From Aradus depressus (taxonomy: Eukaryota; Arthropoda; Insecta; Hemiptera; Aradidae), in the NCBI GenBank assembly GCA_963662175.1, contig OY759223.1, positions 23,413,460 through 23,477,459 of the forward strand: DNA of 64,000 bases. The letters run 5' to 3'. Shown piece by piece: positions 22,413 to 34,147 of the stretch. The translations under genes and the position numbers were made by a program. The notes beneath the pieces were generated by a model. The model searched no databases. It was not told where the DNA came from and worked only from the letters and a program-made list of their open reading frames with translations. Within the stretch, counting starts at the first letter, position 1, and each line of letters opens with the position of its first letter.

Positions 22413-23240
22413 TTAGGTGTCGTCCTTTTAGGATATGTCGATTAATTTTTTTTTTCTTTTTTGAGATATCGTTTTTGTGGAAGACATCTAAATCCGCGCC
22501 GCCCCCACCTACACAGATAGACAGGATTTTTTTTTTCATTTTTGGTTTCCAGGGGGTTGGAAAACATGATTTTTTGATGAAAACTCAACATCGATTCTTT
22601 GACCGACTTCATAACTTACCCTAACTTATTGCAGTAATTTAATATTTCACTTTATTAAATGATAAATGTAACAGAATTAAATTTAATTAATTTAATTTCA
22701 TGGATTTCTGAGCAATGCTCAAATTTTCCCTATGGGAAATTTCCATACAGTTCCGTTCGCTCATATTTTTTTCGTTGTTCAAAATCAACTTAACTGTGAT
22801 GATAAAATGATTGTGAAGCAACACGTCTTAGATAACAGGCTGAAAATTGTGTTCAATCCTACAGAGATTAATTACGTTCTAAAGGAGACTCTTGGTAGTT
22901 CCCCGGTTTGCCAACAGATGGGAGTAGTGGTCCTGTGTTGGGGAGAGATATGGCGGGTGGTGGAAATGAAGGATCTGGCGGGAATCCGCCTCGCCTCGCG
23001 GGGTAGTCATGGCAACAGGTTCATTCATAAATCCTGGCTTCACTCCACTCAAGGGGGGGGGGGGGAGGTGGGTGGTTTATGAACGGGAAGGGGAGTCATT
23101 GTAAACTTTGAGGCCCCCCTCTCCCCCCCCCGCTCCTCGAACCATGATTTGATTTTAGGGAATTTGCATACGATATTTATCAGCTGTGTGGCGATTAAAA
23201 GGTTTAATATTGTTTTTATTTTTATATTGAGGAACTATAG
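22413..23240. other. No gene recognised
   Basis: An open frame at 22732-23082 (116 codons) ends in a poly-glycine tract from a G homopolymer near 23047-23057. It has no recognisable domain, and I do not support it as a gene. Confidence 0.35.
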
Positions 23241-23242
23241 TT

Positions 23243-23433
23243 AGCTACTGTGGCTCCTGTCCACGCTTTAACTACTAGGTCATATCGCCTAATAACAGAG
23301 CTCTCTTTCGTCGATTAGGTGAACATGAGTTTGACTCTACTATGGGAGTCCTAAACTTTAGCCTTCCCTAAATTTTTATTCATCTATGGTAGGGGTGACA
23401 TCGTACAAGCTCGGGACTATCTAATCCTCTGGG
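23243..23433 (-). mobile_element. SINE fragment
   Basis: Minus-strand copy from the 3' end (CTTTAACTACTAGGTCATAT) through AAATTTTTATTCATCTATGG to a truncated CAAGCTCGGGACTAT. Confidence 0.7.
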
Positions 23434-23555
23434 ATATTTTGGAGAACTTATTAAACATGGGCACAGACAAAATGACAACAGTTTTCAACTTTAATTAAAA
23501 AATTAAAATATCGACTAGACAGAAATAACTACTGTCTGGACCTTGAGACCCTGAT

Positions 23556-23790
23556 CGGGGTAAGCTGGTCTTGTTCACAGATGGGTCAAAATCCGAGAGA
23601 GATGGAGTACAAGGGAGGACAGTGAGGTGAGTATAGTATAGGATATACTATAGTATATCACTGGGTGTGTATCCCATCGGGTTCCAAGCTGAAGTATATG
23701 CCATCCTCGGGTGTGCCTGGCTCATCAAGAGACGGAACATCAGCGGAGAGCAGATCCTGATACTGTCTGATAGCCAAGGCACCGGCCGTG
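23556..23790 (+). pseudogene. RNase H domain remnant of a LINE
   Basis: One frame gives KLVLFTDGSKSE (first catalytic Asp in TDGS). After a short AT-rich insertion, another frame gives GFQAEVYAILGCA (catalytic Glu) and QILILSDSQG (second Asp). This D-E-D order is an RNase H fold of the kind carried by several LINE clades. The rest of the domain is missing. A fuller example lies at 60380-61307 on the other strand. Confidence 0.7.
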
Positions 23791-24085
23791 GACATCCCCT
23801 AGAACGAAGTAATCAAACCACCTTAACAACTTTTCTTAACCACCTTAACCTCCAAAACCAGTTTGCGCAAAGCAGTATATACTATCAAAAGTAGTAGCAC
23901 CTTTATTTTTTTTTTAAATACTTATTTTAAGAGTTAGAACAACATTTATTGTACCAAAAAATAAATATTTATAATAAAAAGATGTTGATATAATATTATT
24001 TAAACAGAAAAAATAAATAAAAACAATTTAAAACTTAAACAGCTGATTTGTTGCTTTGGCAGCTATTACAGCTCTACATATTCTC

Positions 24086-24430
24086 GAGGGCGCCGGTAGC
24101 TCAGTGGTATGCGTGCTTGACTTCTGAGCTCAAGGTCGTGGGTTCGTAGCCCGACTGAGGCCCTTAGTTTATTTTATCTGGGAGGTAAAATAAACTTAAG
24201 CACGCCGTCCTTCGGATGGGACGTTAAGCGATGGTCCCGAGCCTGTACGATGTCAGGTACTCGTTAAAGATCCCTACCCTAGATGAATAAAAATTTAGGG
24301 CAGGCAAAATTTAGGACTCCCACAGTAGAGTCGGGCTCATGTCCACCAGAGTGACGAAAGAGCGCTCTGGTAGTAGGCAATATGACCTCGTAGTTAAAGC
24401 CCGGGCATGAGTCATAAAATCTAACCTAAC
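24086..24430 (+). mobile_element. Full-length SINE with 13-bp target duplication
   Basis: Complete plus-strand copy beginning GAGGGCGCCGGTAGCTCAGT and ending CATAAAATCTAACCTAAC. It is flanked by CTCTACATATTCT at 24072-24084 and 24431-24443, and sits immediately upstream of another SINE. Confidence 0.9.
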
Positions 24431-24444
24431 CTCTACATATTCTA

Positions 24445-24640
24445 GAGGGCGCCGAAAGCTCAGTGGTATGCGTGCTGGTCTTCTGAGCTCAAGACCGAGG
24501 CTCTTAAATTTATTTTATCTGGGAGAAAAAATAAACTTAAGCACGCCGTCCTTCGGATGGGACGTTAAGCGATAGTCCCGAGCCTGTACGATGTCAGGTA
24601 CTCGTTGATGACCCCTGCCCTAGGTGAATAAAAATTTAGT
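24445..24640 (+). mobile_element. Second SINE in the same orientation, 3' truncated
   Basis: Starts directly after the target duplication of the preceding copy (GAGGGCGCCGAAAGCTCAGT). It lacks the B-box half of the head and stops near AATAAAAATTTAG. Two independent insertions therefore used nearly the same site. Confidence 0.8.
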
Positions 24641-25020
24641 AATTAACTATTAATAAGTTTCTCCATTTTTCTTAAGAAATTTTCTTCCATCCATCCTGTA
24701 AAATTCTCCAGAGATCCTTTTTGTTAATTGGGGCTTACCTTCTCACATTCCTATCCTAACTTATCCCATAAAAGCTCGGGATAAATTGGAAAGGAATGTG
24801 AGAAGGGATACCCCCAACTAACAAATAGGATCTCTGGAGAATATTACAGGATGAATGGAAGAAAATTTCTGCAGAAAAATGTGAGAAACTTATTTTAAAA
24901 AATGCCTAGATTATGTAGAGCTGTAATAGCTGCCATATCAACAAATAGGCTGTTGTTGTTTGTTTTGTTTTGGCCTTATGTACGATGCATATTAGCCATG
25001 TCACTGTGTTATCTAATTAT

Positions 25021-25163
25021 TTACAACATCCATGGCTCCGGGAGGGAGTTGTATCTACGAAATAAAACTCACTCCTGGATGGGATTCGAACCCACAAACC
25101 ATGGTGAGACCATGCAACAAAAGCTCTACGCTCTAGCCCGTATGGCCACCATGGACCCCTTAA
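25021..25163 (-). mobile_element. Second tRNA-derived SINE family
   Basis: On the minus strand the sequence reads TGGCCATACGGGCTAGAGCG (A-box-like) and, about 45 nt later, GTGGGTTCGAATCCCATCC, which contains a consensus B box. Head and body differ from the dominant SINE. The copy ends near GGAGCCATGGATGTTGTA and sits in the right arm of the foldback element. Confidence 0.65.
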
Positions 25164-25249
25164 GTTGTTGTTCTAACTCTTAAAATATGTATTTTTTAAG
25201 AAAATAAAGCTGGGCAAATATTTTGACGTAATGTACATATAAATTCTAA

Positions 25250-25545
25250 TACTAATGTTGTGCCTATAAAATTCATTATATTGGCAATTATTAGGGTTTT
25301 TTGAGTTAAGCCTCCCCCTACACTTTGGTATATTGAGCTGAAAATCGATAGGATTCTCATATAAAATTTCGTGTCGTTACATTCATTCTATCGGGAGTTA
25401 TCGTATTCACACAAACACACACACACACACAATTGTTATTCATTTTTTAAATCAGGAGGTCGGTAAACATAAAATTCCGTTGATAACTCAGCTTTTTGAC
25501 CGATTACGTAACTTCCCCTATACTTCGTATAACTGGGGAAGTAAA
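25250..25545 (+). repeat. Family A copy including its hairpin end
   Basis: Runs from TTAGGGTTTTTTGAGTTAAG through GGGAGTTATCGTATTCAC to the end ACTTCCCCTATACTTCGTAT plus AACTGGGGAAGT. It includes a CA microsatellite near 25412. Confidence 0.75.
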
Positions 25546-26214
25546 AAAAAAAAAAATGTATCTAACAAAAAATAACGAATTGTTGTGCGATTTAATATAT
25601 AACCAGTCACCCTTGCATAAACTTTGAAATTTTGTGGATTATGAAAGGAGTGGACATTGAGAATAGAAAACTTGGATGTTTCAGAGAAGATGTATCGTTT
25701 TCTAGTTTGGAAAGTGGGTGTCTTCTCCTAGCTTGAACCTTGGTCTTGACTCCCTGAGGTTACCCAGATGACCCGGCGGTGTAACAAAGAGATGAAGACA
25801 TCAGAAGCCCAAAGCTCCGGAACATTACCGCTATTATGGTAGTCAGTCGCCCGGTCACCGTGGGACAGTCCTCACCCAAACCTGGAACGAAATTTTCATT
25901 CCTCCTCCAATCATTGTTTAGACTTCTTTACACTTTTTGTTCTTTTTTCTTATTATCCTTCATTTTTTTTTTTTAAAGTCATTGGACAGTATTGAATTCC
26001 CTGAGAATGGAATTGACAAAGAGCATCTGAATTGAATAGCCACCCACGAATCAGAAGACAAGCGAACGAGCACCCTTGAAAACACCCTTGATGAGTGAAT
26101 CAGATTTACAGAGTAGTCTTTTCTCAAATAACTCTGAATTTCTCCTGTTTCTTTCAGTTGTAGTTACAGTAAATAATTATATAAAAAAGGAATATAAATA
26201 ATACAAGCAAAAAA
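25546..26214. other. No gene seen
   Basis: Mixed sequence without supported frames or recognised repeat ends. Confidence 0.3.
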
Positions 26215-26340
26215 AAAAAGTCGTCGGTGAATCACCGGTACATATACTTCCCCAGAACGAATTAATCAATTAACTTTTCACTCCCTCTTCAAAACCAGTC
26301 GACCGTTTGCGCTAATGTTCAACAGTTGACTTACATAGGA
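26215..26340 (+). repeat. Family A fragment, non-hairpin end
   Basis: Starts CTTCCCCAGAACGAATTAAT and continues CAGTCGACCGTTTGCG to CAACAGTTGACTTACATAGG. It is the reference for this end of the family. Confidence 0.75.
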
Positions 26341-26872
26341 GAGCTTACCAAAACATGTCTACGCACAACATTCGTAAACATGGCACAAACTGAGTGGACT
26401 GTATTCGATAGGTGCTAGTTCATGGATAAACTAATTTTAACATAAAATAATGAATCTGTAGTTCTGTTAATATTTCTTAAACACTATTATGTACTCACGG
26501 ATAGCTGTAACTCTTGATACTGGATTTAGCCGCATTTATAAGGTACATAATGAAGAGGGATATATGGATTAATATATAGGATTAATAAAAAAAAAAAAAA
26601 AAAATTAATATATAGTGGCCAGGCTTATATTAAATTGAACAGGGCTTGACTGCTCGTTTTGTCTATAAGCAAACAAACTGAGAAAAATTAACACATTATG
26701 AACGGTTTCCCACGATGGAAGAAGCGAAGTACAGTACCATATGTACTTTCACACACTGAGTAACCAATAACTGCACAAAATACTGCTTGTAAGACCGTAC
26801 TTCTGGCACTAACTGATCCTAGACTCACACAAGAGCTGCACAAAAACTCTTGAGTCTAACCACACAAGCTGG
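26341..26872. other. No gene seen; leads into the satellite
   Basis: AT-rich DNA with a poly(A) tract near 26588 and no supported frame. Confidence 0.3.
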
Positions 26873-27235
26873 CTGTGGAAACCGAACTGTACATACACAT
26901 GTGCGGGCTGCTACGGCCGAACTGAGCTGGCGATGGGGCCGAACTCTATACACGAGCTGACTGTGGAAACCGAATTTTACATGCACATGAGCGGGCTGCT
27001 ACGGCCGAACTGAGCTGGCGATGGGGCCGAACTCTATACACGAGCTGACTGTGGAAACCGAATTTTACATGCACATGAGCGGGCTGCTACGGCCGAACTG
27101 AGCTGGCGATAGGGCCGAACTCTATACACGAGCTGACTGTGGAAACCTAATTTTACATGCACATGAGCGGGCTGCTACGGCCGAACTGAGCTGGCTTTGT
27201 GGTCGAACTACACACGAGCTGGCTGTGGAAGCCGA
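26873..27235 (+). repeat. Tandem satellite, 88-bp unit
   Basis: Units start CTGTGGAAACCGAA at 26873 (variant), 26961, 27049, 27137 and 27223, giving periods of 88, 88, 88 and 86. Each unit contains GAGCGGGCTGCTACGGCCGA and AACTGAGCTGGCGAT. The central units differ at only one or two positions, the outer ones more. The array is much more GC-rich than its surroundings. Confidence 0.9.
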
Positions 27236-27824
27236 GCTCTTTAATTCTCATACTCAATTTTGTGTCGATAAATTCATTTCATGGAAGTTTTTAGGGTTTT
27301 TGGATTGAGGCTGCAAAAACTGCAATTAGACATTACCCATTTCTTTGAGAGTACAAAATAAAATATGTAATGCAGCTATAATTGAACGTTTTTTTATACC
27401 AACCACTTTTTACTCTTCCTAGCCTTCTCAAAATTATTTCATACTGACGTTTCTGGGTATAAGAAAGTAAGGTGCTGGCATCAGCAGTTTTCTGCGTCTT
27501 ACGCAGTAATGCCAGTATAAAATTAATTTGAGTGAGGGGAGTGGCAGTATCTGGTCATATCACCTCAATTTATAAGTCTCTTGTTTACAATATTTTACAA
27601 TAACATTGTATGGAGAAAATTTAGCAATAATAGAGCCATTTTTTTTTCTCTTTTAAATATGTTCAATTGCAACTATTGCCTCGAGGATTGGATCTATGCA
27701 GGTTGCATGACACGAATGGCGTGTACTGTGAAGTCCACACGGAGACAATGTAATAATTAAAATAGAACTCGTTTAGGTAATTATATTTTGGATCTCATTC
27801 CTAAAACGTAAGTAAGTTCGCATT
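27236..27824. other. Family A scrap, then no gene seen
   Basis: 27240-27310 has the family A phrase TTGTGTCGATAAATTCATTT. The remainder is AT-rich, with a TATAAGAAAGTAAGG motif shared with 42070 and 44920. Confidence 0.35.
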
Positions 27825-28180
27825 ATTTCCCCACCTATACGAAGTATAGAAGAAGTTATGTAATCGGTCAAAAATCATGAAGAATTTCATGTCTTCTGGT
27901 CTCCAGAATCCAATATCTGTGTGTGTTTGTCGTGTGTATGTAATATATCAACACGAAATTTCATTTGTATAACCAGAACCCTTGGAGAGACGACACTTAT
28001 TAACTTTCAGCCAAATCGGTCAAAGAGAAGAGGGTATTAGGATGGAGGCTTAACACCAAAACTTTAATAAGTGCAGCTGTAATGAAATTATCGACATGAA
28101 ATTTTATATTTATACTCAAAACTCTATAAGGACCTATTAATTCTGTGGAATCGGTCTAAGGTAAGGGGGAGACAGAAAAA
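27825..28180 (-). repeat. Family A copy
   Basis: From the hairpin end (CTATACGAAGTATAGAAGAA) through AATATATCAACACGAAATTT to CGGTCTAAGGTAAGGGG. A long, fairly intact example. Confidence 0.75.
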
Positions 28181-28212
28181 AAAGAGGTTCGACTTAGTTC
28201 GAGGTTAGTTGA

Positions 28213-28430
28213 AATAAACTTGAGCACGCCGTCCTTCGGATGGGACGTTAAGCTATGGTCTTGAGCCTATATGATGTCAAGTACTGGTTAAAGAACTCTA
28301 CCCAAGGTGAATAAACTTAGGTAGGTTAAATTTAGGACCCCCGAAGTAGAGTCAGGCTCATGTCGAAAAAGCGCTTTGGTAGTAGGCGATATGACCTCGT
28401 GGCCCGGACATGAGTCAAAATAACTAACTG
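28213..28430 (+). mobile_element. SINE, 5' truncated
   Basis: Begins in the body (AAACTTGAGCACGCCGTCCT) and ends CATGAGTCAAAATAACTAAC. The tRNA head is lost. Confidence 0.75.
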
Positions 28431-28649
28431 CCGGTGTATTGAATGTATTAACGCAAAATTTAGTAGGATTCAGAAGGTACTACTATATAAGTGAAATATT
28501 GTGTTAGCCCAAAGGGCCGATAGATGTTAAGGGAAGAGGGAAGCCTTAGGTCATTATTTTGCGCTGGAGGTAATTTTATTTTGACAAATGTCTGATCGCC
28601 CTGTGATGTAAAAAATATTTACACTTATTAAAATATTATAATATCTATT

Positions 28650-29337
28650 ATTATTTTTTGTATAAAAACAGCTGTTAAGAGTGAAGTAACTTAAATAATG
28701 AATAAATATACAAAGGACTAATCACGTTTTGTTTTAAAACGAAAAGTGAACAACCAATGAATGGATACCAAAAGACGACGATCAGCTGTTTTAGATAGTG
28801 TGAGTTGTGTTGTGGAAGTGGACAGTCTAGAGAGAGAAGTGTTTTAGGCTTCAGGTTGTAGTGAACCATATAGAAGTGAAGTAGATATGCAAAGGTACTT
28901 TTATTTATTTATATATTTATATGCCCAAAATAACATTGAATTGGCCACAATATTTAAAAAGAAAAGAGACTAAAGTAGATGTAGAAACTAGTTTGTAAGA
29001 TTTATTGTAAATACGTTTTTTTTTTCATATTGATATTTTGTTTTGATTTATAATTTAGATTTAGATAAATAAACCCAATATTTGTTCTCTTATTCTATGC
29101 TATTCATTTTCCTGTGAACTCAGTAAAATAATTTATACCTTTGAATTAGATTGAACATTTTTTGAAAATTTAGGAAAACAATATGGCATCTCATTATCAT
29201 ATTTAGATGAAATCCAAATGAAATAATTATTAATTGACATTTTTTTAAATACGTGCACTTTTTTAAAAATTGCACGTCTTGAACTTACAATATTTTTTTC
29301 TGAAATTACTACAATTTGTACAGGAAATGTGGTAATT
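28650..29337 (+). repeat. Diverged LTR-like sequence (LTR family 2)
   Basis: Related to the LTR of the element at 6705: shared order of CAGCTGTT, CCCAATATTTGTTCTC, TTTTTAAAAATTGCACGTCT and TACAGGAAATGTGGTA. Much diverged and without its partner LTR, so possibly a solo LTR. Related pieces are at 37905-38325 and 47450-47665. Confidence 0.5.
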
Positions 29338-29842
29338 TTCTTTAATTATTTATTTGTTTATTTTAATATTATTTTAATTTTCTTTTTATTTTATTTAATA
29401 TTACATTTTTTAAATTATTATAGCCCAAAATTCTTTCAAAAAGTGGCTGAAAAGCGCCTCTGGCTGCCATATTTAGATGTAAACTATTTCTTTTCCCTGC
29501 AAATAAGGTCTTCAGTTATGTCTACCGTTTATTGGAGGCATTGAACCTTTTCTCTCCATATTTCTCACAATTATGTTTGTCATAGTTCGACGCCTTCTAC
29601 AGTTTCGTTTTATTTTTCTTATTTATTTTTCCAGTTTATTATATTTCCTTTCTTCTATAAGAAGCTCTATTTTCAGGGTCATTTTTATTTTTTATTATTT
29701 CCTTCTATTTTCTTTTTCCGGGTCAGAGAATTCTATAGAACAGCTTGGAAATATTCCATAGGCAAATAAACATAAATATTACTTTCTTACACATGTAGTA
29801 TAATGGACTTGAAAAATAAAATAAAACTTGTTTATTTGATAT

Positions 29843-30591
29843 TGTGATAAAAACTTGATTGCTACCACATTTCCTGTAGAAATTTGATCTCTTTTGTTTA
29901 TTTAAATTTTGATTTCTACAGTAGTTTGCCGAAAATTGCCCTAAAAAAATATAATCAATAATTTAAGACGTGCAATTTTTAAGAAAGTACACGTATACAA
30001 CGAAAAAAATTCAATTAAACAAACTTTACACTTGGATTCACAAAGAGATACCAAATTTTAATAATTTTAAATAATATTAATTTCTAATCCAAAGGTTTTT
30101 TAAATGATACTACTGGGACAACAGGGAAGATGAATAGAATAGAATTTGAAGAGGACAAATAATTGGGTTATTATCTATATTTACATATTTAAATTTAAAA
30201 AAAAACTTATTTGAACAAACAAAACAAAAATTTACAATGGCACAAAAACATTAAATTAATACTTAAAAAACTATTTCTTTTTTTATTTGGGCATATTGAA
30301 AAATATATATTATTAATTGTACCTTCTCGACGCCTCTACCACAAAAACCAGACCCCGTCAACTCTTCACTAATTGTTCAACTTCATTTTATTTAAAACAT
30401 CTCAAACCACATGCACCGTTTAAGAGCTAGCTCACGACTCCATTACATTTAACACTATTTCACAGCTGTTTTTTATATGTTTTCTTGTTTTGTTTCTCAA
30501 ACACCTTGGTTTATTATTATATTATAATAAAAAAAATTACCTCTTTTCATTAAAATATTCATTAAAAAAATGTTCCGTAGTGTACATCACA
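29843..30591 (-). repeat. 3' LTR, copy 2
   Basis: 749 bp, related to the copy 1 LTR but about 44 bp shorter and with scattered differences. It appears essentially identical to its partner at 34148-34896. Confidence 0.9.
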
Positions 30592-32756
30592 TTTGCCTTT
30601 TCCTTCTTTTTAAAAAAAAATGTTTGTTCACAAATTTTTTTTTTTTTTTTTTTTTTTATGTAAGTTCTTTCAGATTTAATTTCTTCCAATACACAGGTTG
30701 ATTTAGCTTCTTCCTCGAATCCACATGATAAGCTTCCTCCTTCAATACACAGATGGATTAACGTCTTCCTCCAATACACAGGTAGATTAGCTTCCCCCTC
30801 AAACGCACATGTTGACTGGCTCCTTGGTGTCTTCAACTCATTGCTCAACGATGTATCGAAGTCTCTCTCTCACTTACACTCACTGATTTATTTTTTATTT
30901 TTTATATGCCCAATTCGACGCTCTTTTTATACATATATGCCCATTTTTTATATTTTTATAACTATTTACAATTATTAAACTTATTTATATACGTACCTAA
31001 TTTCTAATAAACAAAGACGAATATTAATCTAAAAATTTACAATTAATCCTTAACCTAAAGAAAATGTTAACTTAAATTTATAAAAATTGGAACTAATTGA
31101 ACATAAAAAAAATAACATAATACTAAATTTTTTTTTTTACATATTTACAGGTTCAGTCATAGTCATGAAATTAAGTTTGGAAATAATCAAGTTGCATATA
31201 GATTTAAGAAATTGCCAATTAATTTTACTTTCCGCCTTTACCATCAATATACAATTGTATGTATTCAAAATAATTATATAAAAAGATTGTATATAAAAAA
31301 TTTACTTGAAATAAAAATTAAATAAATCCTTCGGTTTTACTTCATCACACTTCCAAAATATTACTTAACAATCAAAATTAGGCCTCACGCAGGGTAATAA
31401 GGAATACAAATTTAATTTATTTAATATATATATAGTACTTGTCTTTTGAGGTATTAAATTCTTTGAGACGTCCTTCATACTTCCTAACTAAAAAAATGTA
31501 TCTCACATATATTTCATTTCAATTTACTTACCTAACTAATTACACCCTAAGAATACTTTCGTCGATGTAGCAAAAATACGGTTCCTCCTATCTCAGGTAG
31601 GCAACCAACACTACAATATAAATCTCCATTATATCGCTAGTTCTTTCTAGTCGACATACAAAAATCATCTTCCACGCAGAAAAAAAATATATACTCCAAT
31701 ATATCGCTAGTTCTTTCTAGTCGACACACAAAAAAAATCATCTCCCACAGATCAAAAAATATATATCTCTAATTAACCACTATCTCTTACTAGGATTAAA
31801 AATAATATCTCCCAAAACAAATCTATATAATCCCGACGTCTAAAAGAATGTCATCAGCAATTTAATTTCAAATTTCTCTAATTAATATTACCCTTCGTTT
31901 GTTCCTATTCCTAAAGTTATATAATGTGCTCCTACAACTCTTCCCATTCTCATCTACTCTCTCTATTAAACAAATTTACGTAGAAAAAACATGTTACTCA
32001 AATAATAAATGAAATTGTCTAAATAATAGAATTTATAATAACAAAAACTTAATAACCTATGCATACATACAATTTATAAAATATATTATCCTTTCAAGGC
32101 TTCTATACAGTTTCGTTCGTCTTTCTAATTTATAATATTATTATGATTTAGTCACGTCCGGTATCCTAGCTGAACAGTTCCGAAACAGAAAATCTGTCCC
32201 CTTGACTCGGCCTCAGGAAGTTCGTCATGTCTCCAAAGAGATCTAGGCATCTCTCAGCCTGCTGATTTTATCTTTCTAACATTTGTAATAAAAAATATAA
32301 TAAAAAAATCTATCTTCTTCCATATTATGTTCGTTCAAAATCAATCAGTTATATGTATATGTTTTAATTTTCAATAAAATCGTTATTAACAAGTAAGTCT
32401 CAAATAAATAATTTGTATATATTAAATTTGGATGACTAATCCCTAAATATAATTCTAGATTAATTTTATACTGATCCTAACATCTAATCTAATCCTAAAA
32501 AAAATATAAATCCTAATTAATTTAAATCCTAATTAATTTAAACGCAGAACTATACCAAAATTCATCCATACTCTTCATATACCAAAATTCTCTCATCCAA
32601 AAATAAATGTATCATTCATACTATTATATTAGTCCAATGTCACTTCGTCATATTTTAAATTGATCCTAATTCTGTCATGTTAGTCTGTCAGTCATTTCCT
32701 CAAACTCATCCGAGTTGCAAAAAAAATAGGTTCACTATAAAAGGTGGCTAATGCAA

Positions 32757-33887
32757 TTATATTGCAAAGCCCAAATTTAATTTTATCTTTTTCCGGATGC
32801 CCCGGCGAATTATGTCTTTAAAAATCCCCTCCCCCTTCTCTAAATATTTGTTCAGTGTTAATTTTGTCCTTAATACCTGTTTGAATGCTTTTACTCTCTT
32901 TTTAAAATTGTTCTTATATCTTTTATTAGCCTCCTTTCTATTTCCAGTTTGTCTGTAAGTTTGAACTATATTTTCTTTAAAATTAAAATTTGTCTTTCGT
33001 TTGTTGTCCTCAGTCTGTTCGTTTGTTTTGTCTAATAACATCAAAATGTTCCTTTCACTCTTTCCATCCACATCAACATTCATCCTATTTTCTTGAATTT
33101 CACTTAATACTAATTTTTCTACATTTTGACTCTCTTCCTCCACCTCTTTCTCTAAAATTTGGGTCTGTTCCTCCCCACTGTTATTCTCTGTTCCTTCTAC
33201 CTCATCAACTTGTGACTGACTGTCAATAATAAGAACCTCTTTTTCTACTTCAGAATTCCCTTCATCCAACTTGTTAATTTTTTGATTTAAGTGCTTTTCT
33301 AAGTTTTCTCCTGCTTTATTTATCCTACTTTCAACTCTTTCATTTTCTATTTGAATTTTCTCTAATTGGTTCATCAAATTGTCCACCTTTTTATCTAATC
33401 TCGCTTCCAAATTTTTAATGTCGCCTCTTAAGTTTGTCTCTAATTTTCCTAATTTTTCCCCCATTTCCCTTTTTAAATTTGTCTCTAAATTTCCTAATTT
33501 ATTACTTTGCTCTTCCATTTTTTGATTCATATCCCCCATTTCCCTTTTTAAATTTGTCTCTAAATTTCCTAATTTATTACTTTGCTCTTCCATTTTTTGA
33601 TTGATATTTCCAATATCCCCCCTTAAATTTCCCATATCCCCAGTTAACTTTGTCAACACAACACGGAGCCATTCCATATCAGGAGCAGCAATGCCCTCTT
33701 TTTCTTTATCTTTATTTACCCCCTCCCCTTGCGACTCCTCACCTGTACCCTGCATGGACTCCATTGCGGCTGGAGTCTCCCTTTCTCTATCTTCCGATAA
33801 CTCCATATCGGATCTTTCCTCCGAACTTGACCCTTCTTCTCTACTTTCCTCCTCTAATCTTCTCGCTTGTCCTCTGGTAATTGGCAT
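32757..33887 (-). CDS. Coiled-coil, Gag-like ORF of LTR copy 2 (376 aa)
   Basis: Same protein family as the ORF at 7757-8866, with the same start (MPITRGQARRLEEE) and the same C-terminal end (GIRKKIKLNLGFAI). Compared with copy 1 it has 9 extra residues after LEEE (SREEGSSSE). It also has a different arrangement of the coiled-coil zone, with an 18-residue block duplicated (MEEQSNKLGNLETNLKRE twice) where copy 1 has extra GDMGNLR units. All length changes keep the frame. The C-terminal half is nearly the same in both copies, with a few substitutions (for example KKGVREFKQVLRRKL against KKRVKAFKQVLRTKL). No CCHC, protease, RT or integrase motif. Function unknown; a structural, Gag-like role is inferred from its position. 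Confidence 0.8.
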   Translation of the reverse strand: MPITRGQARRLEEESREEGSSSEERSDMELSEDRERETPAAMESMQGTGEESQGEGVNKDKEKEGIAAPDMEWLRVVLTKLTGDMGNLRGDIGNINQKMEEQSNKLGNLETNLKREMGDMNQKMEEQSNKLGNLETNLKREMGEKLGKLETNLRGDIKNLEARLDKKVDNLMNQLEKIQIENERVESRINKAGENLEKHLNQKINKLDEGNSEVEKEVLIIDSQSQVDEVEGTENNSGEEQTQILEKEVEEESQNVEKLVLSEIQENRMNVDVDGKSERNILMLLDKTNEQTEDNKRKTNFNFKENIVQTYRQTGNRKEANKRYKNNFKKRVKAFKQVLRTKLTLNKYLEKGEGIFKDIIRRGIRKKIKLNLGFAI

Positions 33888-34147
33888 TTTCTTACTTTAC
33901 TAAATATATAATTACTAAACAAAAACAATGTTATATAAAATAGTAACCTTCTTTTGAAGTTGGCAAAAAAAAATATTATTTCTCAAAATTAAATGTAACC
34001 CTTATTTGTCTCTATTCTATCCTTTTCATCTTTTTCAACCTGTTTCCCTACTTTAATTAATATAAAAAAAATTCTCCCATCAAGGTTTTGCCAAAATATG
34101 ATGGGGCTTTGTGGCGAAAATCGTCCACACAAGGGATATGCCAAAAA

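Larger units (their letters stand above)
23901..25209. mobile_element. Long foldback element with SINEs in both arms
   Basis: One large imperfect palindrome. The outer arms pair (TTTTAAGAGTTAGAACAACA near 23928 with TGTTGTTCTAACTCTTAAAA near 25166), the middle arms pair (GGCAGCTATTACAGCTCTAC near 24058 with GTAGAGCTGTAATAGCTGCC near 24915), and the inner arms pair (TTCTTCCATCCATCCTGTAA near 24682 with its counterpart near 24850). The tip is near 24765-24790. Two SINEs split the left arm and a different SINE splits the right arm. No transposase frame and no clear target duplication were seen. Confidence 0.75.

Noticed and set aside
22732..23082. 116-codon ORF as a host gene
   Set aside because: Ends in a poly-Gly/G tract, lacks any recognisable domain and has no flanking gene structure.
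24086..24160. SINE heads as genuine tRNA genes
   Set aside because: A- and B-box-like sequences are present, but the cloverleaf is degenerate and each is joined to a conserved non-tRNA body and tail.
25505..25545. TATACTTCGTATA in family A ends resembles a loxP half-site arm
   Set aside because: It is part of the family's own terminal hairpin (TATAC-TTC-GTATA). No 34-bp site with spacer exists and no recombinase gene is present.
26873..27235. CRISPR-like regular array
   Set aside because: Whole 88-bp units are repeated with no variable spacers; it is an ordinary tandem satellite in eukaryotic DNA.
32990..33903. Open frames on the strand opposite the coiled-coil ORF (also 7741-8055 and 8394-8633)
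   Set aside because: They are shadows of the real ORF, caused by its biased codon content, and have no recognisable domains.
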